Shown in pieces: positions 1 to 4,726 of a stretch of 5,056 bases of DNA. This DNA comes from Pseudomonadales bacterium (GTDB lineage Bacteria; Pseudomonadota; Gammaproteobacteria; Pseudomonadales; DC-out160). The translations under genes were made by a program, and so were the position numbers. The first letter of the stretch is position 1. Each line of letters starts with the position of its first letter. The DNA lies in assembly GCA_016765265.1 (NCBI GenBank), contig JAESQG010000291.1:23354-28409 (forward strand), read 5' to 3'. A model generated the notes under the pieces. It was not told the DNA's origin. It did no database searches and saw only the letters and a program-made list of their open reading frames with translations.

Positions 1-1406
1 CAATAGGCCTTAGCTTAGTGGGCACTTCTATAAGCTCAATCACGTTTTTGGCCTACCCTGGCGATGCGTTCAAAACCTCTTGGATACGTTTTTTGCCCAA
101 TTTAATGCTACCTATCGCCGCATTTATCGCAGCCTATTTGTTTCTTGGTTTTTTTCGGCGCAACAATACAACTACCGCCTACGAGTTCTTAGAGGATCGA
201 TTTGGCCCTTCTATTCGAGTCTATGGAGCAGTGGCATTCATTGTGGCGCAGTTGGTCAGACTCAGTATCATTTTATATTTAGTGTCATTATTAATTCATC
301 AGCTTACCGGCCTAGACCCAACGCTCAGCATAATATTGGGAGGGCTTTTTGTTGCTCTCTACACTATTTTAGGCGGCATAGATGCGGTCATATGGACTGA
401 TGTTATCCAGACCATTGTACTGGTGCTGGGGGGAGTCATCTGTCTTTGGTATATCACCGATCAATTGCCCGGTGGATTGCAGCAAATATTCGATGTAGCC
501 AATGAACACGGCAAACTCGCCTTTGCCGAGTTAAGAGATGATACCTTACATCCCATCGCGTGGAATTTTTCACTCATGGAAAAAACCGGCTCAATGATGC
601 TAGTCCTAGGGCTAGTGAGTTGGCTCACTGAATACAGTAGCAATCAAAATACAGTGCAACGCTTTTGCGCTGCGAAGAGCGATCAGGACGCTAGGCAGGG
701 TATGTTCATCGCTGCTTTTGCAGCAGTCCCTATATGGGCATTCTATATGTTTTTAGGTACTGCCCTTTTTGTCTTCTTTCAACAATTCCCCTCACCCGAA
801 GCCACCGAAATGCTCACCGGTGAACGCAAAGCTGAGCAGATACTTCCGTTCTTTATTTTAACGGAGCTGCCTGCTGGAGTCGTCGGCATTGTTATCGCTG
901 CTGCATTGGCAGCGGCTATGTCCTCGCTCGATTCCAGCATTAATGCTATCTCCACGGTAGGCATTGTTGACATTTATCGTCGTCACCTAAAGCCGTCACA
1001 GGAAGACAAGCATTATTTGAAGGTGGCCTGGCTTATTGCTGCGGTCAGCTCACTATCGATGATACTCGGCGCTATTTATCTACAACATACAGAAACAAAA
1101 ACATTGCAGGACACCGCAACAATATTGGCATCCTTACTGGGCGGGGGTTTGCTAGGGCTCTATCTTTTGGGCTTCTTCACTAATTTAGGCGATGCTCGCG
1201 CTGTATGGACTGGAATTGTTTTTACTATCGGCTTCACTGGCTGGACCATTTTATCCAAAAAGGGCATGTTACCTGACACGATCACTTTTCCTTTTGACCT
1301 ATACTACACGGGCATTATCGGTCACTTTGTGATGTTCCTAGTTGGGTTTCTTGCCTCATTTGTATTTCCCAGTCAGAATACACCAGAGTCCCCTGGAGAA
1401 CATTAA
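1..1406 (+). CDS. Solute:sodium symporter (SSS/SLC5 family), 5'-truncated by window edge
   Basis: Inner-membrane symporter expected to use the Na+ gradient to import a small solute such as a sugar, sialic acid or similar; the substrate cannot be read from the sequence. The frame is open from base 3 (I-G-L-S-L-V-G-T-S) with no stop, so the GTG at 18 is internal and the true start lies to the left. Numbering from the codon at base 18, about 11 membrane segments are visible (roughly 28-46, 70-95, 102-120, 129-146, 190-206, 230-255, 283-302, 334-355, 367-387, 397-412, 431-451). Family hallmarks are GG-x-x-AV-x-WTDV-x-Q at 119-131, NQ-x-x-VQRF-x-AK at 209-220, and A-A-A-M-S-S-L-D at 298-305, where Ser302-Ser303 match the Na2-site serine pair of vSGLT. 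SSS proteins usually have about 500-550 residues, so some 40-80 N-terminal residues including TM1 are missing. The C-terminus is complete, ending in a short hydrophilic tail. The family call is firm. Confidence 0.93.
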   Translation, partial: IGLSLVGTSISSITFLAYPGDAFKTSWIRFLPNLMLPIAAFIAAYLFLGFFRRNNTTTAYEFLEDRFGPSIRVYGAVAFIVAQLVRLSIILYLVSLLIHQLTGLDPTLSIILGGLFVALYTILGGIDAVIWTDVIQTIVLVLGGVICLWYITDQLPGGLQQIFDVANEHGKLAFAELRDDTLHPIAWNFSLMEKTGSMMLVLGLVSWLTEYSSNQNTVQRFCAAKSDQDARQGMFIAAFAAVPIWAFYMFLGTALFVFFQQFPSPEATEMLTGERKAEQILPFFILTELPAGVVGIVIAAALAAAMSSLDSSINAISTVGIVDIYRRHLKPSQEDKHYLKVAWLIAAVSSLSMILGAIYLQHTETKTLQDTATILASLLGGGLLGLYLLGFFTNLGDARAVWTGIVFTIGFTGWTILSKKGMLPDTITFPFDLYYTGIIGHFVMFLVGFLASFVFPSQNTPESPGEH

Positions 1407-1455
1407 GCATAACACCACACAAAAACCACCACACACTAACGGGCTGGTCTAGATC

Positions 1456-1461
1456 AAGGAG
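1456..1461 (+). promoter_or_regulatory. Shine-Dalgarno AAGGAG before the helical protein
   Basis: AAGGAG is a strong ribosome binding site. It is 4 nt from GTG (1466) and 10 nt from ATG (1472). Neither spacing is ideal, so the start choice stays open, but the signal confirms that translation begins here and not further downstream. Confidence 0.75.
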
Positions 1462-1465
1462 CACT

Positions 1466-2494
1466 GTGGATATGTCAGCAGAAAAAAAACAAAAGGCAGA
1501 AGCCTTACTTAATGCACAAATCGATTTTCATATTGCTGAGTTACAGGGTGACCGGCTTGAGGTTGTCATCAAGGAAGAGGTAGAAAGCTTCTTCTCTCTC
1601 ATGGAGCGCCAGACTCTTAATGATGCTGTCTCGGCAGAAAAGATTAAAGAAACCATCAAAAAATACATCGTTAACCTGGAAATACCGGATGCCATACCTG
1701 AACTACTGGGTGAAATAGCTGAATTTATATCCACCCATGAGGGACACGACGAAAACAATCTAGGCGACATTATCTCTGACGATGAATTTAGTGATGTACT
1801 ACAAAAAATTCTGGCAATGGATACTCTTAGGAAGCGAGCCATTGATGAATTTGTAGATAATCAGGTTTTCACTGGCATGATTTCAGATATTCTCTATTCG
1901 GCCATAAAAGGGTTTGCACTAGACAACAATATATTAATAAAAAACATCCCCGGTGCCTCCATGATGATGAAATTGGGGAAAAATGTAGTCAGTAAAACGG
2001 CTCCAAAATTAGAAAGAGCGGCCGAAGAAACCATCAAGAAATACATCCATCTAAACCTCAAAGCCACACTCAGGCAAAGCAAATCTTTTTTAAGCAATGC
2101 GCTAGATAGCGATGAAATCACAAACATATCAATGAAGATTTGGGAAACGGCCAAAGACAAACCTCTTTCTACTTTCAAAAATTATATTGATGAAAATGAT
2201 ATCCAAGAATTTCTAGCCATGGGCTATGAGCATTGGAAAGGATTTCGTCAGACTGACTATTATTCTTCGCTGTTAGAAGCAGGTATAGACTTTTTCTTCG
2301 AGCAATACGGTGCAAAGACCTTACATGAATTAATCACGAATATGGGCATAGACAAAGAAATGATTCTGGATGATACCCTGCGGTTTACGCCCGACATTAT
2401 CAGTGTGCTAGAGGAAACGGGGTATCTTCGCGATCTCTATCGTCGGCGCCTGGAGCCCTTCTTTATGGCAGAAAGTACTTTGGCAATACTTTAG
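1466..2494 (+). CDS. Uncharacterised helical protein, 342 aa
   Basis: I do not recognise a named family or function. The product is rich in Glu, Lys, Leu and Ile with long amphipathic helices throughout, no signal peptide and no convincing membrane span, so a cytoplasmic or peripheral protein is most likely. The central part (about residues 145-225: IKGF, then K-N-I-P-G-A, then KLGKNVVSK-x-AP-x-LE) looks like the most constrained core. The C-terminal third is Tyr/Phe-rich and ends with Y-R-R-R-L-E-P-F-F near 325-333. The heptapeptide ETIKKYI occurs twice (62-68 and 188-194), from nearly identical DNA. Two starts are possible: GTG at 1466, 4 nt after AAGGAG (1456-1461), or ATG at 1472, 10 nt after it. 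The longer form is given here, but ATG gives a product only two residues shorter. It lies 59 bp after the symporter with no obvious terminator between, so co-transcription is plausible but a functional link is only inferred. Confidence 0.85.
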   Translation: MDMSAEKKQKAEALLNAQIDFHIAELQGDRLEVVIKEEVESFFSLMERQTLNDAVSAEKIKETIKKYIVNLEIPDAIPELLGEIAEFISTHEGHDENNLGDIISDDEFSDVLQKILAMDTLRKRAIDEFVDNQVFTGMISDILYSAIKGFALDNNILIKNIPGASMMMKLGKNVVSKTAPKLERAAEETIKKYIHLNLKATLRQSKSFLSNALDSDEITNISMKIWETAKDKPLSTFKNYIDENDIQEFLAMGYEHWKGFRQTDYYSSLLEAGIDFFFEQYGAKTLHELITNMGIDKEMILDDTLRFTPDIISVLEETGYLRDLYRRRLEPFFMAESTLAIL

Positions 2495-2505
2495 CCCGTC
2501 GGGCT
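2493..2505 (+). terminator. Short hairpin overlapping the stop codon of the helical protein
   Basis: AGCCC-GTC-GGGCT is a perfect 5-bp, GC-rich stem with a 3-nt loop that begins inside the TAG stop. No U-tract follows, so it is a weak candidate for a Rho-independent terminator; it may instead act as an RNA 3'-end stabiliser or be incidental. Confidence 0.3.
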
Positions 2506-2510
2506 CCAAC

Positions 2511-2552
2511 TAGCCTTTGGCCAAGTTTGGAGATTGGCCTACTGACAGGCTA
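2511..2552. repeat. Nested inverted repeat in the convergent intergenic region
   Basis: TAGCCT (2511-2516) is the reverse complement of AGGCTA (2547-2552), and inside it GGCCAA (2519-2524) pairs perfectly with TTGGCC (2534-2539) around a 9-nt loop. The two stems together could form an interrupted hairpin between the convergent helical-protein and lipoprotein genes. It could serve as a bidirectional 3' end, although neither side has a run of T. The outer arm overlaps the first 18-bp tandem unit. Confidence 0.4.
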
Positions 2553-2596
2553 TATGCATCTGACGGGCTATATGCATCTGACGGGCTATATGCATC
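2543..2596. repeat. Three tandem 18-bp units
   Basis: TGACRGGCTATATGCATC occurs three times head to tail: 2543-2560 (A at the variable position), 2561-2578 and 2579-2596 (G, identical to each other). A fragment TGA continues at 2597. The unit length is a multiple of three. Read on the minus strand, each unit supplies an in-frame TAG for the lipoprotein gene: the stop used (2588-2586) and two backups (2570-2568, 2552-2550). The last three residues R-C-I and the stop are encoded within or across the edge of the array. Each unit contains the palindrome ATGCAT. Confidence 0.9.
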
Positions 2597-2984
2597 TGAT
2601 GCGCATTACTACTTTATAGTTTTCTTTGTTTTCATTAGATGCTGCTATCTGTAACAGTCTCAATGCCGCTCCCTTGTTGGCACTGGTTTCTAGGTTTGGC
2701 CCGACATATTTAGTCGTTTGATCCATGACAAAAAATTTCTTCTTGCCGTCGTCTCTACAAGTACCTTTGGCATCATTCTGCGCAACTCGTAATGCATCAC
2801 TTTCAGAACGGCCCGTGGAGAGTAGATTATAGGACCCATCCACTTGCGGCATCACCGCCCCAATTGGTTTGTACGACGCACAAGCAACTAAACCCGTTGC
2901 AGCCACGCATAGTCCGATTTTCAGCCATAAACTTGTTACCCTTATCACCATCTTCCTAAAACCTGCCACTCTTAGCTCTGTCAT
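2586..2984 (-). CDS. Small putative lipoprotein, 132 aa
   Basis: Predicted periplasm-facing lipoprotein of unknown function. A basic n-region and hydrophobic stretch (about residues 19-34) lead to a lipobox L-V-A-C with the lipidated cysteine at 35; the mature part is about 98 residues. Mature features are R-S-E-S-D-A-L-x-x-A-x-x-D-A-x-x-x-C-x-x-x-G-K (59-81) and a second cysteine at 131. Small Gram-negative lipoproteins with a C-x(3)-GK motif and a C-terminal Cys are common, and the two mature cysteines (76, 131) could form a disulfide. The start at 2984 is preferred because GGGAG lies 7 nt upstream; Met12 (2951) would give a more typical 23-residue signal peptide, but its AGGA is almost adjacent to the ATG. 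The gene is convergent with the helical-protein gene and divergent from the DUF3391 gene, so it is probably monocistronic. Its 3' end is formed by the 18-bp tandem repeat, so the original C-terminus may have been altered. Confidence 0.82.
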   Translation of the reverse strand: MTELRVAGFRKMVIRVTSLWLKIGLCVAATGLVACASYKPIGAVMPQVDGSYNLLSTGRSESDALRVAQNDAKGTCRDDGKKKFFVMDQTTKYVGPNLETSANKGAALRLLQIAASNENKENYKVVMRIRCI

Positions 2985-3014
2985 AGATCTACTCCCAATA
3001 ATTCTTTATCCTTA

Positions 3015-3043
3015 TCTATATATAAGACCAATTATCTGATCAA
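3015..3043 (-). promoter_or_regulatory. Candidate sigma70 promoter for the minus-strand lipoprotein
   Basis: On the minus strand TTGATC (3043-3038) is followed after 17 nt by TATAGA (3020-3015), each matching 4 of 6 consensus positions. The implied transcription start near 3008 gives a leader of about 24 nt that includes the GGGAG ribosome site. The -10 lies inside a small AT-rich inverted repeat (CTTAT at 3011-3015, ATAAG at 3022-3026). Read by eye, not scored. Confidence 0.4.
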
Positions 3044-3066
3044 TTCCAATACAAAACCGAGCTAAT

Positions 3067-3114
3067 CTTTGTCACTTCCTAGAAACTTTTGTCACTTCCT
3101 CAAAACTTTTGTCA
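3067..3114. repeat. 20-bp-period direct repeat, TTTTGTCACTTCCT type
   Basis: GTCACTTCCTAGAAACTTTT (3071-3090) is followed directly by GTCACTTCCTCAAAACTTTT (3091-3110), 18 of 20 identical, and the next period begins GTCA (3111-3114) before diverging. CTTT precedes the first unit. The core (T)TTTGTCA thus recurs three times at exactly 20 bp, about two helical turns, on the same DNA face. The array sits about 60-105 bp upstream of the inferred minus-strand transcription start, which suits an activator site. A relic of a transposon end with repeated terminal motifs, as in IS21-family elements, is an alternative. Confidence 0.75.
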
Positions 3115-3412
3115 ATTTATCTCCTGACGATGCACCAAAATACTGATTTATGTGTCAAGACTGTTGTTGAACCCTTCATAACGTTGTACTTAATTGAAAA
3201 TTAAAGGGTTATTTAACTTAAAAATCTGTATATATTTTCACCACTTATCGGAATCACCTGCAATTCCCCCAACATTACCGCGCCAAACCTAAAAGATTAC
3301 CCAAAATATAGATACTGGGCGTTTGTGGTCTCCGATTTGCAACAGTCCTAGCAGACAACAGTGATAATAGACTGCCACTACATATTCTAAACAAGCAAAG
3401 AGAGAACGCATC

Positions 3413-3832
3413 ATGACAATTCAACTCACTAAGTTACGTATCATTGATCTTGAGGTTGGCATGTTTGTGGAAAAAATGGATTGCCCCGCCTTCGACAGCC
3501 CTTTTTCACCTCAAGGATTTGCTATTCGCAACCAAAAAGAAATCACTGAACTCGATAACTTCTGTCAATTTGTATGGGTAAATCTGAAAAAAAGTGCAAC
3601 ATTAAAAGCGTTAAATCAAGGATTTAGCCTCGAACCATTAACCGTATCGCCACTAGCCGCATTGCCGTTAGGGGGGGGAGCAGGTACATTCAATTCGACA
3701 ACATCTAAAACTGTCAAAAGAACCCCAAAAGCGATCAAAAAACACTCCACTGATGATATGGCTTTATTACCTCGTTTTTTACTCAGTTTTTCGATTTGCG
3801 CTTCCTGCGCTATCGCTTTTATGTGTTACTGA
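3413..3832 (+). CDS. Stand-alone DUF3391-type protein with hydrophobic tail, 139 aa
   Basis: Residues about 4-62 match the DUF3391 pattern that normally forms the N-terminus of HD-GYP c-di-GMP phosphodiesterases: L-x-x-G-M-F-V-E-K-M-D near 13-23, then SPF-x-x-QGF-x-I at 29-38, then a K-E-I-x-x-L helix and a V-W-V-N strand at 54-57. Those enzymes continue for some 200 more residues with HHExxDGxGYP-type motifs; none is present here in any frame before the next gene. Instead comes a low-complexity Ser/Thr/Lys linker (87-115) and a hydrophobic stretch at 119-139 ending at the stop, which could be a single membrane anchor. The ATG at 3413 follows a weak purine-rich site (AAGAGAG, 8 nt away) and places the domain at the usual distance from the N-terminus. 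Codons 87-89 are a run of eight G. It may be a degraded HD-GYP gene, a phase-variable gene or a genuine short protein; the domain call is good, the function unknown. Confidence 0.75.
   Translation: MTIQLTKLRIIDLEVGMFVEKMDCPAFDSPFSPQGFAIRNQKEITELDNFCQFVWVNLKKSATLKALNQGFSLEPLTVSPLAALPLGGGAGTFNSTTSKTVKRTPKAIKKHSTDDMALLPRFLLSFSICASCAIAFMCY
3671..3678 (+). repeat. Homopolymeric G8 tract inside the DUF3391 gene
   Basis: Eight consecutive G encode Gly-Gly-Gly at residues 87-89, right after the DUF3391 domain. Such tracts are prone to slipped-strand mispairing. With seven G the reading frame would continue to a TAG at 3852-3854 with a different hydrophobic C-terminus; with nine G it would stop at TAA 3706-3708. 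Confidence 0.95.
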
Positions 3833-3880
3833 ACAACAGCGAACACGCTCTTAGCATTAGTTAAGAATTCAACCCTCAAG

Positions 3881-3890
3881 ATAGCCCGTC
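3881..3890 (+). repeat. Isolated copy of the 18-bp repeat core
   Basis: ATAGCCCGTC is identical over 10 bp to the minus strand of the second and third 18-bp tandem units (2561-2570, 2579-2588), and its last nine bases also occur at 2492-2500. It lies between the DUF3391 and second lipoprotein genes. Ten bases is short, so chance remains possible. Confidence 0.35.
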
Positions 3891-3922
3891 TAAATTAGCT
3901 ACAACATAGCGTATGATTACTG

Positions 3923-3928
3923 TACAAT
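3923..3928 (+). promoter_or_regulatory. Possible -10 element for the second lipoprotein gene
   Basis: TACAAT matches the sigma70 -10 consensus at five of six positions and lies 88 bp before the gene start. No convincing -35 is seen 16-18 nt upstream, so an activator would be needed if this is used. The rest of the 184-bp gap shows no coding frame. Confidence 0.25.
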
Positions 3929-4016
3929 GCCGTCGTACACTTCACATCAATAAGATGGCTCACCAGTAATTCAAACTAATCATGCGATTAAACAAATCAA
4001 TAGAAACGGGCAATTT

Positions 4017-4466
4017 ATGACTTACACAAAGACATTGTTAATGTCTGCAACATTCATAGCCCTATTTTCATCCTTCACTCTACAAGGTTGTTCCACATTG
4101 CAGTATCAACGCTCGCAAACAAAAGCACTCGGCAAATACCTGATTATCACAGGTGAACAGGACAACTTTGCGGACCACCGGCTAAAGGTTATTCGTAATT
4201 ACAGCGCCTCGATGCATGGTTTTATAAAAAGTCATGGCCTTCCAAATATGACCTATGAATATCAATCCAATGACAGAGACGGCATAATGCTTTTTTATAT
4301 TGAAGAGAATATCGTTTTTTCATTCAGGGAAGACACTCCTGACCCGGACTCCCGTTATCTGGTAGAGCACCGTCCCATCCATGATAAGGAACTGGGATTT
4401 TACATTTATTTAAAAACCGGCCATTTGCCGAATTACAAACTAAGTGCCGCTAAAAAAGCGATATAA
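4017..4466 (+). CDS. Small putative lipoprotein, 149 aa
   Basis: Predicted envelope lipoprotein of unknown function. The N-terminus has a lysine at 5, a hydrophobic core (about 7-22) and a lipobox L-Q-G-C with the modified cysteine at 25; Ser at +2 would favour outer-membrane sorting under the Lol rule as known from E. coli. The mature ~125 residues contain no further cysteine and look like a small mixed alpha/beta fold: a helix-rich stretch (about 52-72) followed by beta-prone segments with aromatic residues (GIMLFYIEENIVFSF, 89-103; LGFYIYLK, 126-133). I recognise no named family. The start at ATG 4017 has only a weak ribosome site (ACGGG, 6 nt away); Met9 is an alternative but would remove the basic n-region. 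It ends 190 bp before the methyltransferase and is likely an independent transcription unit, since a hairpin and a promoter candidate lie between them. Confidence 0.82.
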   Translation: MTYTKTLLMSATFIALFSSFTLQGCSTLQYQRSQTKALGKYLIITGEQDNFADHRLKVIRNYSASMHGFIKSHGLPNMTYEYQSNDRDGIMLFYIEENIVFSFREDTPDPDSRYLVEHRPIHDKELGFYIYLKTGHLPNYKLSAAKKAI

Positions 4467-4480
4467 TTCACAACAACACA

Positions 4481-4498
4481 GAGCCTATTTTCCGGCTC
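4481..4498 (+). terminator. Hairpin downstream of the second lipoprotein gene
   Basis: GAGCC (4481-4485) and GGCTC (4494-4498) form a perfect 5-bp stem around an 8-nt loop, 15 nt after the stop. The loop is T-rich but no T-run follows the stem, so it is only a weak terminator candidate. Confidence 0.3.
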
Positions 4499-4526
4499 AT
4501 CGTCTCAGAAAACCAAACGCCACAAC

Positions 4527-4555
4527 TTGACTCCCCGAAAGCTAACTGGAACAAT
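4527..4555 (+). promoter_or_regulatory. Candidate sigma70 promoter for the methyltransferase
   Basis: TTGACT (5 of 6 consensus) is followed after 17 nt by AACAAT (4 of 6). The inferred transcript start near 4562 precedes both possible methyltransferase starts (4588, 4657). This supports a separate promoter after the upstream lipoprotein gene. Read by eye, not scored. Confidence 0.4.
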
Positions 4556-4594
4556 CCAGGGCTGTTGTCGCCTAATAGTCGCCATAGATGACAT

Positions 4595-4726
4595 ATGTTA
4601 ACTCTAATACTCGCCCTTTTCATGCTAGGCGCGCTAACCGATATCCAACGCACATTATGGCTATTATTTGGAAAAAGAAAGTGGGTAACACCCGCTATGA
4701 AGTTCGCTCCCACGGTGCAAGCATGA
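4595..4726 (+). CDS. Possible 43-aa hydrophobic small ORF overlapping the methyltransferase start
   Basis: ATG 4595 opens 43 codons in the +2 frame, ending at TGA 4724-4726 inside the methyltransferase gene. The product starts with a hydrophobic stretch (LTLILALFMLGAL, residues 2-14), has a second one (LWLLF, 21-25), then a basic GKRK cluster and a short tail, like a tiny membrane peptide. No ribosome binding site is visible, and the overlap of about 70 nt with the conserved methyltransferase frame argues for caution. It could be an upstream coupling ORF or chance. Confidence 0.2.
   Translation: MLTLILALFMLGALTDIQRTLWLLFGKRKWVTPAMKFAPTVQA

Larger units (their letters stand above)
2985..3412. 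other. Divergent intergenic region, 428 bp
   Basis: This gap between the divergent lipoprotein and DUF3391 genes holds the minus-strand promoter candidate and the 20-bp-period repeat on its left side. The right half is AT-rich (3184-3240), with a small inverted repeat (TTAAT 3190-3194, ATTAA 3200-3204) and TTGAAA (3194-3199), a good -35 match lacking a good -10 at the right distance. GATAAT (3363-3368) is a fair -10 close to the DUF3391 gene, but the nearest -35-like TTGCAA (3337-3342) is 20 nt away. A 24-codon frame from ATG 3130 has no ribosome site and looks spurious. No RNA gene or coding remnant is recognisable. Confidence 0.6.

Noticed and set aside
80..400. A 106-codon plus-strand open frame
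   Set aside because: It lies wholly inside the strongly supported symporter gene in another frame; its translation shows no domain-like pattern.
461..973. Two minus-strand open frames (461-643 and 779-973)
   Set aside because: Both are antisense to conserved symporter segments, with no ribosome site or coding character.
1528..2178. Two minus-strand open frames (1528-1842 and 1894-2178)
   Set aside because: They are antisense shadows of the helical-protein gene; Ser/Leu-rich translations are what reverse-complemented Glu/Lys/Asp codons give.
2543..2596. CRISPR array
   Set aside because: The 18-bp units are directly adjacent with no spacers, only three copies exist and no cas gene is present.
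3130..3204. A 24-codon frame in the divergent intergenic region
   Set aside because: No ribosome binding site, very short, and its composition matches the surrounding non-coding DNA.
2985..3412. Riboswitch or structured small RNA in the long intergenic region
   Set aside because: Only short AT-rich inverted repeats are visible; no conserved riboswitch core or terminator-like hairpin with a T-run was found by eye.
3413..4016. A frameshifted HD-GYP domain after the DUF3391 part
   Set aside because: None of the forward frames downstream of the G8 tract shows HD or GYP motifs, and only about 340 bp remain before the next gene, too little for the domain.
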